A DNA stretch of 21,215 bases, from positions 1 to 21,215 of the forward strand of contig JBBBWG010010945.1 of the NCBI GenBank assembly GCA_037176905.1, read 5' to 3'. The translations under genes and the position numbers were made by a program. Below are positions 9,227-18,364 of the stretch, in pieces. This DNA comes from Azolla pinnata. Taxonomy: Eukaryota; Streptophyta; Polypodiopsida; Salviniales; Salviniaceae. The notes beneath the pieces were generated by a model. That model was not told the DNA's origin and did no database searches. It worked only from the letters and a program-made list of their open reading frames with translations. Position 1 is the stretch's first letter. The number at the start of each line of letters is the position of its first letter.

Positions 9227-9560
9227 TTAATCCCAGCTTATGGTTTCGATCACAGCCGGTGATTTTGGCCGAGTTGGCGCCCTTCTGCTAACAGATCCGA
9301 TGCAAAGCTTTGCTGCTTCACGACTTTGGTTTGCGATGCCAGCACCGCACCTCTTCGACAAAACTTTGCGATTCGACCACTTACTCAGTCGACGAATCAT
9401 CGTAGAGACTATGATATGAAATCTTTGCCTTTATCGAGACGCCTCCAACCACCTGGTTCACAACTGTCTTGATGAGGATTCCTACTATGATAGAAGTACC
9501 CAAAACCGATCCACTATTGAGAGCCAGCGCCTCGAACATGGTCCTCTCGTTTGACCACAT
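9227..9560 (-). CDS. Candidate small membrane protein, two exons (join 9560..9385, 9284..9227)
   Basis: From the ATG at 9560-9558, with an in-frame TGA nine bases upstream, a frame runs to a perfect donor (ACTGA|GTAAGT). The stop codon that would end the frame (9383-9381) lies inside the intron. A 100-bp intron ends at an acceptor TTAGCAG, and the second exon continues in phase for 18 codons to TAA at 9229-9227. The predicted product is 77 residues with one hydrophobic segment (SVLGTSIIVGILIKTVV, about residues 16-32) and a polar tail containing TRPKSPA. I do not recognise a family. The exact fit of donor, phase and stop supports a real gene, but a non-coding transcript or chance is possible. 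Confidence 0.3.
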
Positions 9561-9599
9561 CACATTTCATTGGGGATTTGCCTTTTGTTCACGTTGTAT

Positions 9600-10341
9600 G
9601 TTGATACAAATTACTAGCCTTGCCTGGTTCCAAGGCAACAATGTTTATGTTTTCTGTCCAAGATCCATGAACATTGTTGATGAAATTAGCTTGTTTAACT
9701 TCATTCGAATTATCAAATGCTTCGTAATTAATTGTCTTCGAGTAGAGTACCACTAACTACTCCAAAACATTCAAAATGCTTCATAGTTGTAACGAAAATG
9801 CTAGTGTTCAATGTTCATCTATAAAGTATGCCATGTAAGACACTTAATAAGACACCTACTATGATATGGTATTGCTAGTAACGTTTTTTTTTGCCCAAAA
9901 TTCTTAAACATGGATTACTCTTATTGTTTACTTCTACCAAGTCCTTACCAGGTCCTTACAGTGATGTATAAAAGCTTGCAAGTTTATTGCTGAATTTTAG
10001 ATGTTACAATCATACATTTATCGGACATTCACAACCTCCTGATTTCTAAACTCTGAGCAAAAGCACAAACAATTTCACAATTTACGCGTCTTGTGATTCC
10101 GAAACTTCGATTACAGAAAACTGTAATGAATTAGTTCCACAATTTTCTAGGATTGTTCATGGTCGATGCGGAAACTTTTAGTGACTTAGCTCCCCAAATT
10201 TCTAGAAATTTCACCATCAACTCAATATTCCGGAGGGAATCAAATTTCATCTTTTAGTCTCACTAATCTCAAATAGCATTCTAGTTATAACAACAACGTA
10301 GTTCAGTTCTATTCCAATTCGTTACCATCAATGAATTAAGC
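9600..10341. other. AT-rich spacer
   Basis: No coding signal, RNA gene or repeat stands out. The right part probably holds the 3' end region of the SET-domain gene. Confidence 0.6.
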
Positions 10342-10347
10342 TTTATT
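10342..10347 (-). terminator. Polyadenylation signal AATAAA for the SET-domain gene
   Basis: TTTATT on the plus strand is AATAAA on the minus strand, 166 bases past the stop codon of the SET-domain gene. Plant poly(A) signals are loose, so this is plausible rather than proven. Confidence 0.4.
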
Positions 10348-10512
10348 TAAATCTTGCTCTCAAAGCTTCATCCTTTTACGGTAGTTTTAGCTCAGCATAT
10401 CGATAATGATACCTCCACCATAAGCATGATGCCCTAAACCTTCACCCACAAAGATGCCTGCGCACACAACTGATAAATAAATAGTAATCCTGATCAGTAA
10501 ACCGCTTTTGGG

Positions 10513-11949
10513 CTAAAAAAATGGGACGATGTCCGAAGATTGTTCCATCAGCTTCATGGTTACATCCAGTTTTTGCTTTCCATACACACGGATACATTCA
10601 TCCAAAGCGAGCCTAACAAGGCCATGTGTCAGCGAGAAAGGTTCTCCTCCTTTCTCTGCCACATGGGCAAGGATAGAGGTGAACGAGAGCGTGCGTAGCA
10701 TGCCAGGAACAGTGACTTTCATTGCCTCTACCAATTCTAACGCAGCAGGGTTTACGAAATCAGAAATCGGTTTGAATCCTGTACCATACCCACCGACCAG
10801 CCATTTTCCGAGAAAAGCTGAGGAATAGCTACCTAAGACCCACTTCTTTTGCACTGTTGTCAGGTCTTCCATGGAGTTGATGCTCGCTGTGAGCTTACCG
10901 TAAAGCCCCGAGAGCTCCAAGCATATGGGGAATTTGTCCATCGGTAGCTGATGCAGGCTACCGATGGCTGACAGCACTTCTTGTCCAGCTCCATTGCAGA
11001 GTTCGTGAACCCGCTCACCAATCTCTCTAATATCTTTCCGAAGTCGGAAAATGGACCTCTCGGATTCACATCTCTTGCACCCGCACTGGAAGCCATAACC
11101 CATCATGCCCAGGTTTTCTTCGCGCCGCTTAAGCGGAGCCATGGCATCAGTGTAAGAGATATTGATCTCTTCTCCCACGTTGATATCCTGTGATGCAATG
11201 ATGAACATCGCTTCTCCGACGACTAATCGGCTTGCATTCGGGCAGCACGAATGGTTGATGAAGGACGGGAGAAGCCACAGACCGTTGAGCTTCGTGTTCC
11301 CACCTTCGGGCTCACCACCCAAGTCTCCTTCGAACGAGTTCACGTTCAAGATGTGGACAATCCGTTTCTCGTCGATCTCGAGCTTCTCGTGAGGTTCCTC
11401 GCAGCCATTTCCCGGAAAGGGTACGTTTGGATCGAAGAGCAACACATCAGGGACAGCCAAGTCATCCTGGCAACCATATCCGGCGAGCGAATAGTACTGC
11501 CGGAGAGCTCGAGGGGACTCTTTCACGATGCCAGAGATCTTGGTGTACAGTTCGACACAATGAGTGTCATTGTACGAGGTAGCAAAGGCATTGCTGACGA
11601 TGATGATGTCGCCGGCAGAGATGTCGCGGGTGGAGAAGAGGCCCCGGCCTCGGCCATCCGATGTCCGGGCAATGGAGACATGGCCGATGTAATCGGGACA
11701 TTTCGGAGCATCTCTCCATTTACATCCGTTCAGAAGATAGTCGGAGATGTCAGCCGAATACGAGGATGTCGATGCTGAGGTCGATGCCGATGTCGACGAT
11801 GGCGGTGCCGGTGCTGGCGATGCATGATAAGCCCGACTTGTTGTAGCATCTCTTGCCGAAGCTGATAGCCGCGATGACGATGAAGCGCCGCAATCCCTGG
11901 TTGCCGTAGCCTTTCTTGCAGAGATCGATGGTACGGAAGATGTTGTTGT

Positions 11950-11981
<32 letters not shown>

Positions 11982-12198
11982 CAAAGCACAGCTTCGCTAC
12001 CAGTGTGCTTTGCGGGCATGGCGACAACGAGGTTGCTGAGTAAGGCATCGCCGCTGCTGATTCAACGGCGGCAGCAGGAAGCTGATACGGCGGATTTCCG
12101 GGACTTGCATTTGCGGTGCGGGACGATGACGGAGCGACAGCTATTTCTGCAGTCGGGCGTACCTGTCTCTGCATCAGGGACCTTCGAAGCAGAGCCAT
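10513..12198 (-). CDS. SET-domain protein methyltransferase, intronless, with Ser-rich N-terminus
   Basis: A 561-residue protein. The SET domain spans about residues 170-352: GRGLF (184-188) contributes to S-adenosylmethionine binding, NHSCCPN (315-321) and GEEINISYTD (342-351) form the catalytic core with the presumed catalytic Tyr349. A post-SET cysteine cluster CGCKRC (372-377) would bind zinc together with a Cys of the NHSC motif. This layout is that of SMYD-like or TPR-SET plant proteins that methylate lysines on histones or other proteins. Residues 1-145 are Ser/Ala-rich and poorly conserved in appearance, beginning with an Arg-rich stretch (MALLRRSLMQRQVR) that could be an organellar transit peptide. 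A serine run (about 74-83) is encoded by a TCA repeat. An in-frame TAG lies upstream of the ATG, whose context (gccATGG) is strong. Relatives I recall carry TPRs before SET; none are seen here. Confidence 0.88.
11951..11981. repeat. (GAT)n microsatellite inside the SET-domain gene
   Basis: About ten GAT units, read on the minus strand as TCA codons, giving the serine run near residues 74-83. Its length is likely to vary between individuals. Confidence 0.9.
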
Positions 12199-13360
12199 GG
12201 CCGCGTCTGTGGAACGAACAAGCTTCTGCTAGGGCTTCTTCCACTGTAACAGTGATGAAGGAACTTTCTTTAATTCCCCAAATACCCCTCCCTATATTCA
12301 AACAACAGTCTTTCATAATATGCCCCACACACAATCTGCAAAAGCTGTCATCAGGGTTTGTGAGATAGTTTTCTTTGTTTAAGGTTTAAACCCAATCAAT
12401 CTGTGTGTGTCCTTGGGCTCGATCGCTCTGGTGGTTGCGATACTACGTCTTCAAGCGACGGGGCTCTGGGTCCGGGTCTGCTGGTTGATTAAGAAAGCGT
12501 TCATTCCGAAGGCATTGGGACTTGTGGGCCTTTGGACTTGCGATTCTGATGCATGTTGCTTGCTGCCTTTGGTGTTCCGTATTGTTTTTGAGTCAGACTT
12601 TCTTATTAGGATGCGAGCTCTTGCCTTGGGTGTAATGTGCTCCGTATTTTTTCGTTTAGAGTTGTGACCCTCATTGGCACGTAAGTCAATTGCAAAAAAC
12701 ATAATTGTATAGTTGGTCTCATAAAGCGTCTTCCCACCACATATTATGCAAGAGAAAGCTATTTTTACTGCCTTCTTATCATGAATGATGACCTTAAGGA
12801 TTAATTGTTTGGTGGCTACACCTGTTGTTTGTTATATCACACAAGTTAGGGGTTTAGTCCAAGTATCACTAAAACCAATACTACTTTCAGCATTAGTATT
12901 TTACATCTCAAACAATGTGTGATGTATATATACTCAACTAGCAACATGATAATTGGTTTGACTTTCTGTTAATGGTAAAGTTTACCTTACAATGACATTT
13001 TCGAGTATGTTTCAATTTATATATAGCAACCTATTCTTTGTTAGCTTTGATTTCCTCCATGATCACTTAAACATTTTAATTCTACCCACTTGCATGAATC
13101 CATTAACAAAGAGCATGCCCCTAGCTTCCATCCTAGACCCATTCTCACCAATATTTAGCAAAATTCAAGGATTACTTCAACCCTCATGAACTAGCCTTTA
13201 CAATAAACAAAATGGTTTGACTTGTATACCAACTCGATGACAAAAAGTTGGATGCCTTAAAAATTCACTTTTACAAGAAAGACCAAGTCTTTCCTACAAA
13301 TGATAAATATATATTAATTTATTTGTTAAAAGAAAATTTTCAAAAATATAGGAAGGGTTA
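12199..13360. other. Upstream region of the SET-domain gene and AT-rich spacer
   Basis: The first 450 bases are of mixed composition and probably hold the SET-gene promoter, without a clear TATA box. The rest is AT-rich. An open frame at 12407-12667 starts without an ATG and has no recognisable motif. Confidence 0.5.
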
Positions 13361-13578
13361 AATGTTTTTTGCCACTTGTTTTATAGTTTATTACATGAGA
13401 GAAAGAAATGTACATTTACCAAACTATGCTTATTCTATAGCAAAAGAAAAATATAATAGTAAAAACGATCTTGATTGAGTAGATAAAGTAAAGAATAAAC
13501 TATTTGGAAATCGCTATTTGGGAAAAAAAGGAATAAATTAGTAATTAGTTATGTACAAAAAGTGGCAAAAAACACATT
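13361..13578. mobile_element. MITE-like element with terminal inverted repeats
   Basis: The left end (13361-13377, AATGTTTTTTGCCACTT) is matched in inverted orientation by the right end (13560-13578), apart from a two-base insertion. The 218-bp interval is very AT-rich and non-coding. Terminal inverted repeats around a short AT-rich core are the hallmark of MITEs. I could not identify a target-site duplication, so the exact ends and superfamily are unknown. Confidence 0.4.
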
Positions 13579-15150
13579 GTCATGACATAAAAAAAGGTGT
13601 TGTTTCAGTTTGATTGTTAAAGTTATTTCTTTCTATAATTATATAGTTAAGTTAAATTAATAATATGTAATTGACTCTAACAATTGGACAATGGGATACC
13701 TTAGAGCCTCCAAGCATGTTTAAATAGTAATATTATTAAATAATAAGTCATTAATATGAAATATAGTTTGTATTAATTCTACTGTTTAAGAAAGGTGGAT
13801 ATTTTTTGTGTTGCAATGAGCACAACTTTGGAAAAACGTTTTTCTTGTTTTTACCTTTCGTACTATGGTGTCAAAAGATTTTACCTTTAGTTTGTGAGGC
13901 AAAATGCAAAAGTAGATGTTAGATGCCTTCTATATCATCAAGCTGTAAACTAAAATGTTCATAATGATTTCATTGTAATGTCATCTATAATTTGTTATTA
14001 TAACTTTCGCTTACCACTTGTAGAGTTATTGTCAAGAGATCAATAAGAAGTCAATAAAATGTTGTTTCACATTTATAGCTATAAACAACGTAAAAATAGT
14101 TGGCATTCATCACAATAGCATACCAACATCACAAGAGAAAAGTGTATTGCATCTTAAAAGTTTCAAAATAGATAAAACATTTTAGCAATGATCCCAAGTT
14201 AGATCGTAATTTTTAATAACAATATTGTTTATAAAAGGTGTAAAGCACTTACTAATTGTTTTGATAGTATTATGATCATAGTGACGAATGATTACACTAA
14301 GGTTAATATATATTTGGTTTCTAATGGTATTTAATTAAGTATTACAATATTCTTGTCAAATATCAACAATAGCGAGCTATAAACCATCACAAAGTTTTAA
14401 AAATATTTCTATTAATTATTCTAGAGTTATTATAAGATGTTTTCAAGTTATCTTCCATAAAAATTATAAAGTTAAATGTATTAGTTAGACAAAAAAATTG
14501 ATACTGCGACTATCAATGTGATTATAAGGTTGCCAAGAAACAAGGTATCTAATTGTGGAAGTTAATATCTAATTGAAGCTTTCTAAGGATAAAGTTATCA
14601 GAGAGGGTACTCTATTCATAAATTTTTTTATAGTTTCTTGGTTATTAGGAAGAGAAGAGATGTTTTTTCAATGACACTAGTTGGGTGATGAGAGCTGTAA
14701 GACGGTTGGAAAAAAGTCTAAATAAATTTTTGTTGAAGTATTGTAACATATCATTTGCACTTGTAGGTCCTTGGAATAGAATGTCAATCTGGCTTTGCGC
14801 CTAATGAATTTTAGTGATCCAATGATTGTTTTTCGTTGTCATGGGTGTCATGTTTGTTTTATAATAATGTCTCAAATATTAGCTTATTTGAGCACTAATG
14901 TTATCCGAGTAGCCTACATGAGGTCGTTTAGATCAATAAACTTTATGAGAATCTAGGTGCTCATAGTGGTGGGGATGAAGGTGATAGCGCCATGTGTTGA
15001 GATAAAAGATTCAAGCATCGAGGTCAGGTTCCTGTGTGAAATGGTTACATGCAGTCAATGTTATAGTTGTATACGCATAGGATATATGGGAAGGGAACAA
15101 ATAAAAAGAAGATAGTAGGAGGGCACATAAGAAAAGCATCACACATATAA
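13579..15150. other. Very AT-rich intergenic DNA
   Basis: No open frame with protein-like content, no RNA gene and no clear repeat boundary was found in this stretch. Confidence 0.6.
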
Positions 15151-15152
15151 TG

Positions 15153-15203
15153 AAATTTGAACTCGTGACTTCCGTCATCGTAACTAAGTGATCCAACTGA
15201 AAG
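15153..15203 (-). mobile_element. tRNA-derived SINE-like head, copy 1
   Basis: On the minus strand, CTTTCAGTTGGATC (A-box-like) is followed about 26 bases later by GAGTTCAAATTT (B-box-like), in the layout of the internal Pol III promoter of a tRNA. It does not fold as a complete tRNA. The layout matches the heads of plant SINEs. The tail and target-site duplication were not delimited. Confidence 0.35.
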
Positions 15204-15501
15204 ATAAAATATATGTGCATAAGATGATTAAACATAAGGTTTAGGATTTGTGGATATGGTTTATAACCATGTCCTAGAAGGCCTATAGATTTTAGGGAGG
15301 TTTAGAACGACGTTCATGAGATTCTAAACTCTCGATCCTATAAATACTAACTTAAACCATATCATTTCGAAGCTAACTTGGGAACTAGGCAAAAACTAAA
15401 AAAAGAATCGGAAAGTGCATCTGAAGTTTAATCAACAATATCTACAATATTCATGAAGAATAGAGAGAAAATAATGGAATAGACATACTAAAAAGTAAAG
15501 T

Positions 15502-15554
15502 GGGACTTGAATGTATGACCTCTTTGCTTTAGTCAAGCGGTCTGATTGCAACTA
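15502..15554 (-). mobile_element. tRNA-derived SINE-like head, copy 2
   Basis: On the minus strand, TAGTTGCAATCAGA (A-box-like) and CATTCAAGTCCC (B-box-like) are spaced as in copy 1, 350 bp away and in the same orientation. Sequence between the boxes differs from copy 1, so they may be different families or old copies. Confidence 0.35.
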
Positions 15555-16290
15555 TATACACAAATAGTCCCAAGATCAAATATAAGAAAAGGCTTCTAAA
15601 GCCTACTAAAGCCTTGTGCTAGTATTGTTTGTTTATCTTTACATAGAGTAAGAATTAGTGATTCTGTTTGTTTCGGTCCGTGTACGTGTGGCCTTAATTC
15701 TGAACGTATCTGTGATAGTGAGCTTTATGTAACATCCGTGGTTTGATATGACAAGATCTTGAAACGTACATCGATCAATCGACGAGTCCTTCTCTACAAC
15801 CCGAGATGATAGCATAACATCAAGATTTTTATCTATCTTCTGGTGATCCATTTCTGATAATTAGAGGTTACGAATTGCAAATAAGATCATAGAAGGTTTA
15901 CTTTTCTTTCTTTTTTTTCGATAGAGAAAAGCTGGAGCATGACGGCTGATATGGTGAACATGAAGGATGGACATGGGCACATAAAAGCCGGTCTAGAGAC
16001 GATTAAGATAATCGGGGAAGCCTTGGTAATCGCTCGCAAGCCAAGAATACAATATATATATCTGATCTTTAGTTGGCTGGATCCATTCACATGGCACATG
16101 GATGCTGAGAATGGAGAGGTTGGGCACCATGCCTCCTTTGCGGAACATGGGTTGCAACTTATATAAATATGCACACTGACCCCAAGTGCTCCTTTTAAGG
16201 CCATGAAAGCGGTCCCCGTTAGAATCTGTGCCTTGTGAAGCTCATTTGGTTTCTGTGAATCGACATGGGCTTCACAGCACAAGCAGAGCT
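15555..16290. other. Spacer with two overlapping open frames, no supported gene
   Basis: Overlapping frames on the two strands (15939-16166 plus, 15887-16282 minus) have mixed, non-repetitive amino-acid content, but neither shows a known motif. A TATATAAATA sequence lies near 16160. I do not assign a gene. Confidence 0.4.
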
Positions 16291-16292
16291 CG

Positions 16293-16318
16293 AGAAAGAA
16301 AGAAAGAAAGAAAGAAAG
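16293..16318. repeat. (GAAA)n microsatellite
   Basis: About six GAAA units. Confidence 0.95.
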
Positions 16319-16456
16319 ATATATTAACGTCTGCTTTGCTTAGGCCGATATGACCCCATGAGACCCAAAAGCCTTAACAATAAGGTTTTGCTGTTTCCAC
16401 TCATCTAAGAGAGTGTGCGGCATGTGGGTTGGGGGTGTAAATCCGAGGAGCGCAAA

Positions 16457-16485
16457 AAAGAAAGAAAGAAAGAAAGAAAGAAAAG
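16457..16485. repeat. (GAAA)n microsatellite, second tract
   Basis: About seven units of the same motif as at 16293-16318, in the same orientation, 140 bases away. Confidence 0.95.
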
Positions 16486-16572
16486 AGGCACTAATCATGG
16501 ACAGAGTATATTGCTTTATTCAACGAGGTTTTTTCTTTTTTGTGCAACGTACGTTGCTTCTCATGGAGCGCG

Positions 16573-16580
16573 TATAAATA
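16573..16580 (+). promoter_or_regulatory. TATA box (TATAAATA)
   Basis: A canonical plant TATA box in a GC-richer context. It is followed by an ATG at 16706 and a GTAGGT donor at 16761, so it may drive a transcript with a first exon ending at 16760. Confidence 0.45.
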
Positions 16581-16881
16581 GGTATGGAATCGGACCGATG
16601 AGGGGCTTCCGCGGCACACATATGATTGATTGGTTTTTAGGAGGAAGCTCATCTGTTTTTGTGGGGGATCGATTATGTAGCTCGTGAATCCGACATCTCC
16701 TTGAAATGGACTACTTCCGCGGATCGATCCCGGCGGCGATGCTGCGAATCGTTCATTCAGGTAGGTAATATATATGCCCATCATCTTGCCGATTAGAACC
16801 CCCTAGCATATGCATGGATCAGGACACAAAACCTCTTGCTTTCGTTGTGTCTTTGGTGTCAGAAGGGAGCTTGAGGAGGTG

Positions 16882-16889
16882 TATAAATA
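16882..16889 (+). promoter_or_regulatory. TATA box (TATAAATA), second
   Basis: An identical octamer 309 bases after the first one, same strand, in the upstream region of the receptor kinase gene. Confidence 0.4.
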
Positions 16890-17302
16890 CGAGGACTAGC
16901 AAAACCTGCGGCATGTCGTCATGAGATGTAGTAGTATCATTTTGATCGCGAGAGACGCCGGTGGTGTGGCAAAGGCTTTCTTCTATCTGATGCGTGGCCC
17001 TTAATCGCCAATGTGAAAGCATCATCTTACAAACAAACCGTACGGGGCCATCGTTATAAGAGAAACATGTATTGTTCCGGCTTTCTAAAAATTTCTTCTT
17101 TTTTTTACTTACTCTCTTTTACCCCTCCTCGCAAACACGATCAAAAGAGGTTGTTGTGCTGCTTCTTCGCGGGCGGTGTTTTACGGTCTCTTGTGGATTC
17201 GGAGATCGTGTTCCCGAGTTGGCGAGTGATGGCTTGCTCTGTAAGGCATTCCACAACCCGAGGGGTCGGGGAGCGATGATGCGATCCCCCCCATTGCCCC
17301 AT

Positions 17303-17310
17303 TATAAAAG
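17303..17310 (+). promoter_or_regulatory. TATA box (TATAAAAG), likely core promoter of the receptor kinase gene
   Basis: The TATA box nearest the receptor kinase start codon, 829 bases upstream of it, set in a C-rich context. A leader of about 800 nt, or a spliced leader, would follow. An acceptor-like site with a branch-like TTCTAAC precedes 18098. Confidence 0.5.
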
Positions 17311-17529
17311 GCAATGCCCGAGCGCTGAAAGAGCTAGCTAGGGCGGCGGCTCTGGCTCCAGACCCAGAGAAGGCTTCCTAGGAGTTGTTGCCAGGGCAGC
17401 CAAAACAGTTCTTCTTCTTAGCTGCAACTAATGCAGGCTAGATTTTGGCGGTTGGTCAAGATGGTAAAGTATGCCGTCGTGGCGATTCGATTCCACGCTT
17501 CCGCAGAACTTTTGAGCCAGCGAGATCGG

Positions 17530-17556
17530 GCGCAAGCTGGAAGCGGAAGCTTGCGC
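17530..17556. repeat. 9-bp inverted repeat (hairpin)
   Basis: GCGCAAGCT at 17530-17538 pairs with AGCTTGCGC at 17548-17556 around a 9-base loop. It lies in the presumed leader of the receptor kinase transcript. There is no T-run after it. Confidence 0.8.
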
Positions 17557-17657
17557 GTATACAAAAGCCTGGGGGCCTCTCTCTTCTGGAAGTTGTTAAC
17601 GGAGATCAGAGAATCCAGAGCCACATGTGCATCATCGCACAGGTACCATCAGGCATG

Positions 17658-17803
17658 CACACACACACATACATACATACATACATACACATCAGCAGAT
17701 CGGGCGAATCAGCACCATCGCATCCATGGTGGACATCGGTCGCCCACATCCCGCATGTGCACACGCGCAATGTGCATGTTGTGCATGCGCATGCGCATGT
17801 GCC
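17658..17803. repeat. CA / CATA microsatellite followed by alternating ATGC/GTGC sequence
   Basis: CACACA and CATA units at 17658-17692, then from about 17750 a purine-pyrimidine alternating stretch (GCATGTGCACACGCGC, GCATGCGCATGCGC). It resembles the tracts at 961-1105 and 9007-9087. Confidence 0.85.
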
Positions 17804-18138
17804 TGGGAAGAAGAAGGGGGCCAAACAAAACGGTTTCACACGGGAAGCGAGCGATTGGGGGCGGCCACAAGGAACGAGGACCGAGACAAAAAAAAACAAA
17901 AAAAACAAAAGCCGGCCACGAAAATTGACATAGTGTTGTACATACACATTGGTTTTCCGGCCATGTATGTAATGGACAACCTTCCCTTACCCTCAACAGC
18001 CCCAAAAGCTACATACATACAACTGCAGTAGAAGTAGTTAGCAGAGTAAAGTACAAAGGCAAGCACAATCACTTCTAACTACTGCTGCTACTGCTAGTAC
18101 TTGTGCTGGTGGTGGTGGTGCTGCTGCTACCCTTCCCC

Positions 18139-18324
18139 ATGGCAATGGCCCTACCATTAATGCTGATGCTGATGATGCTGTTGCCCTCGCTCGTTCCCGC
18201 ACCCCCGCCGCCATTGGCGTCGCAGGGAAAGGCCCTTTTGCAGTTGCGACGCGCCATCGACGATCCGAACGGCCACCTCGCGAGCTGGTCCGACGCCGAC
18301 CTCCACCCCGACAACGACAACAGC

Positions 18325-18364
<40 letters not shown>

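Noticed and set aside
17437..17500. tRNA-like boxes (TGGTCAAGATGG and GATTCGATTCC)
   Set aside because: The T arm and acceptor stem do not pair; the sequence forms only a small CGTGG/CCACG hairpin.
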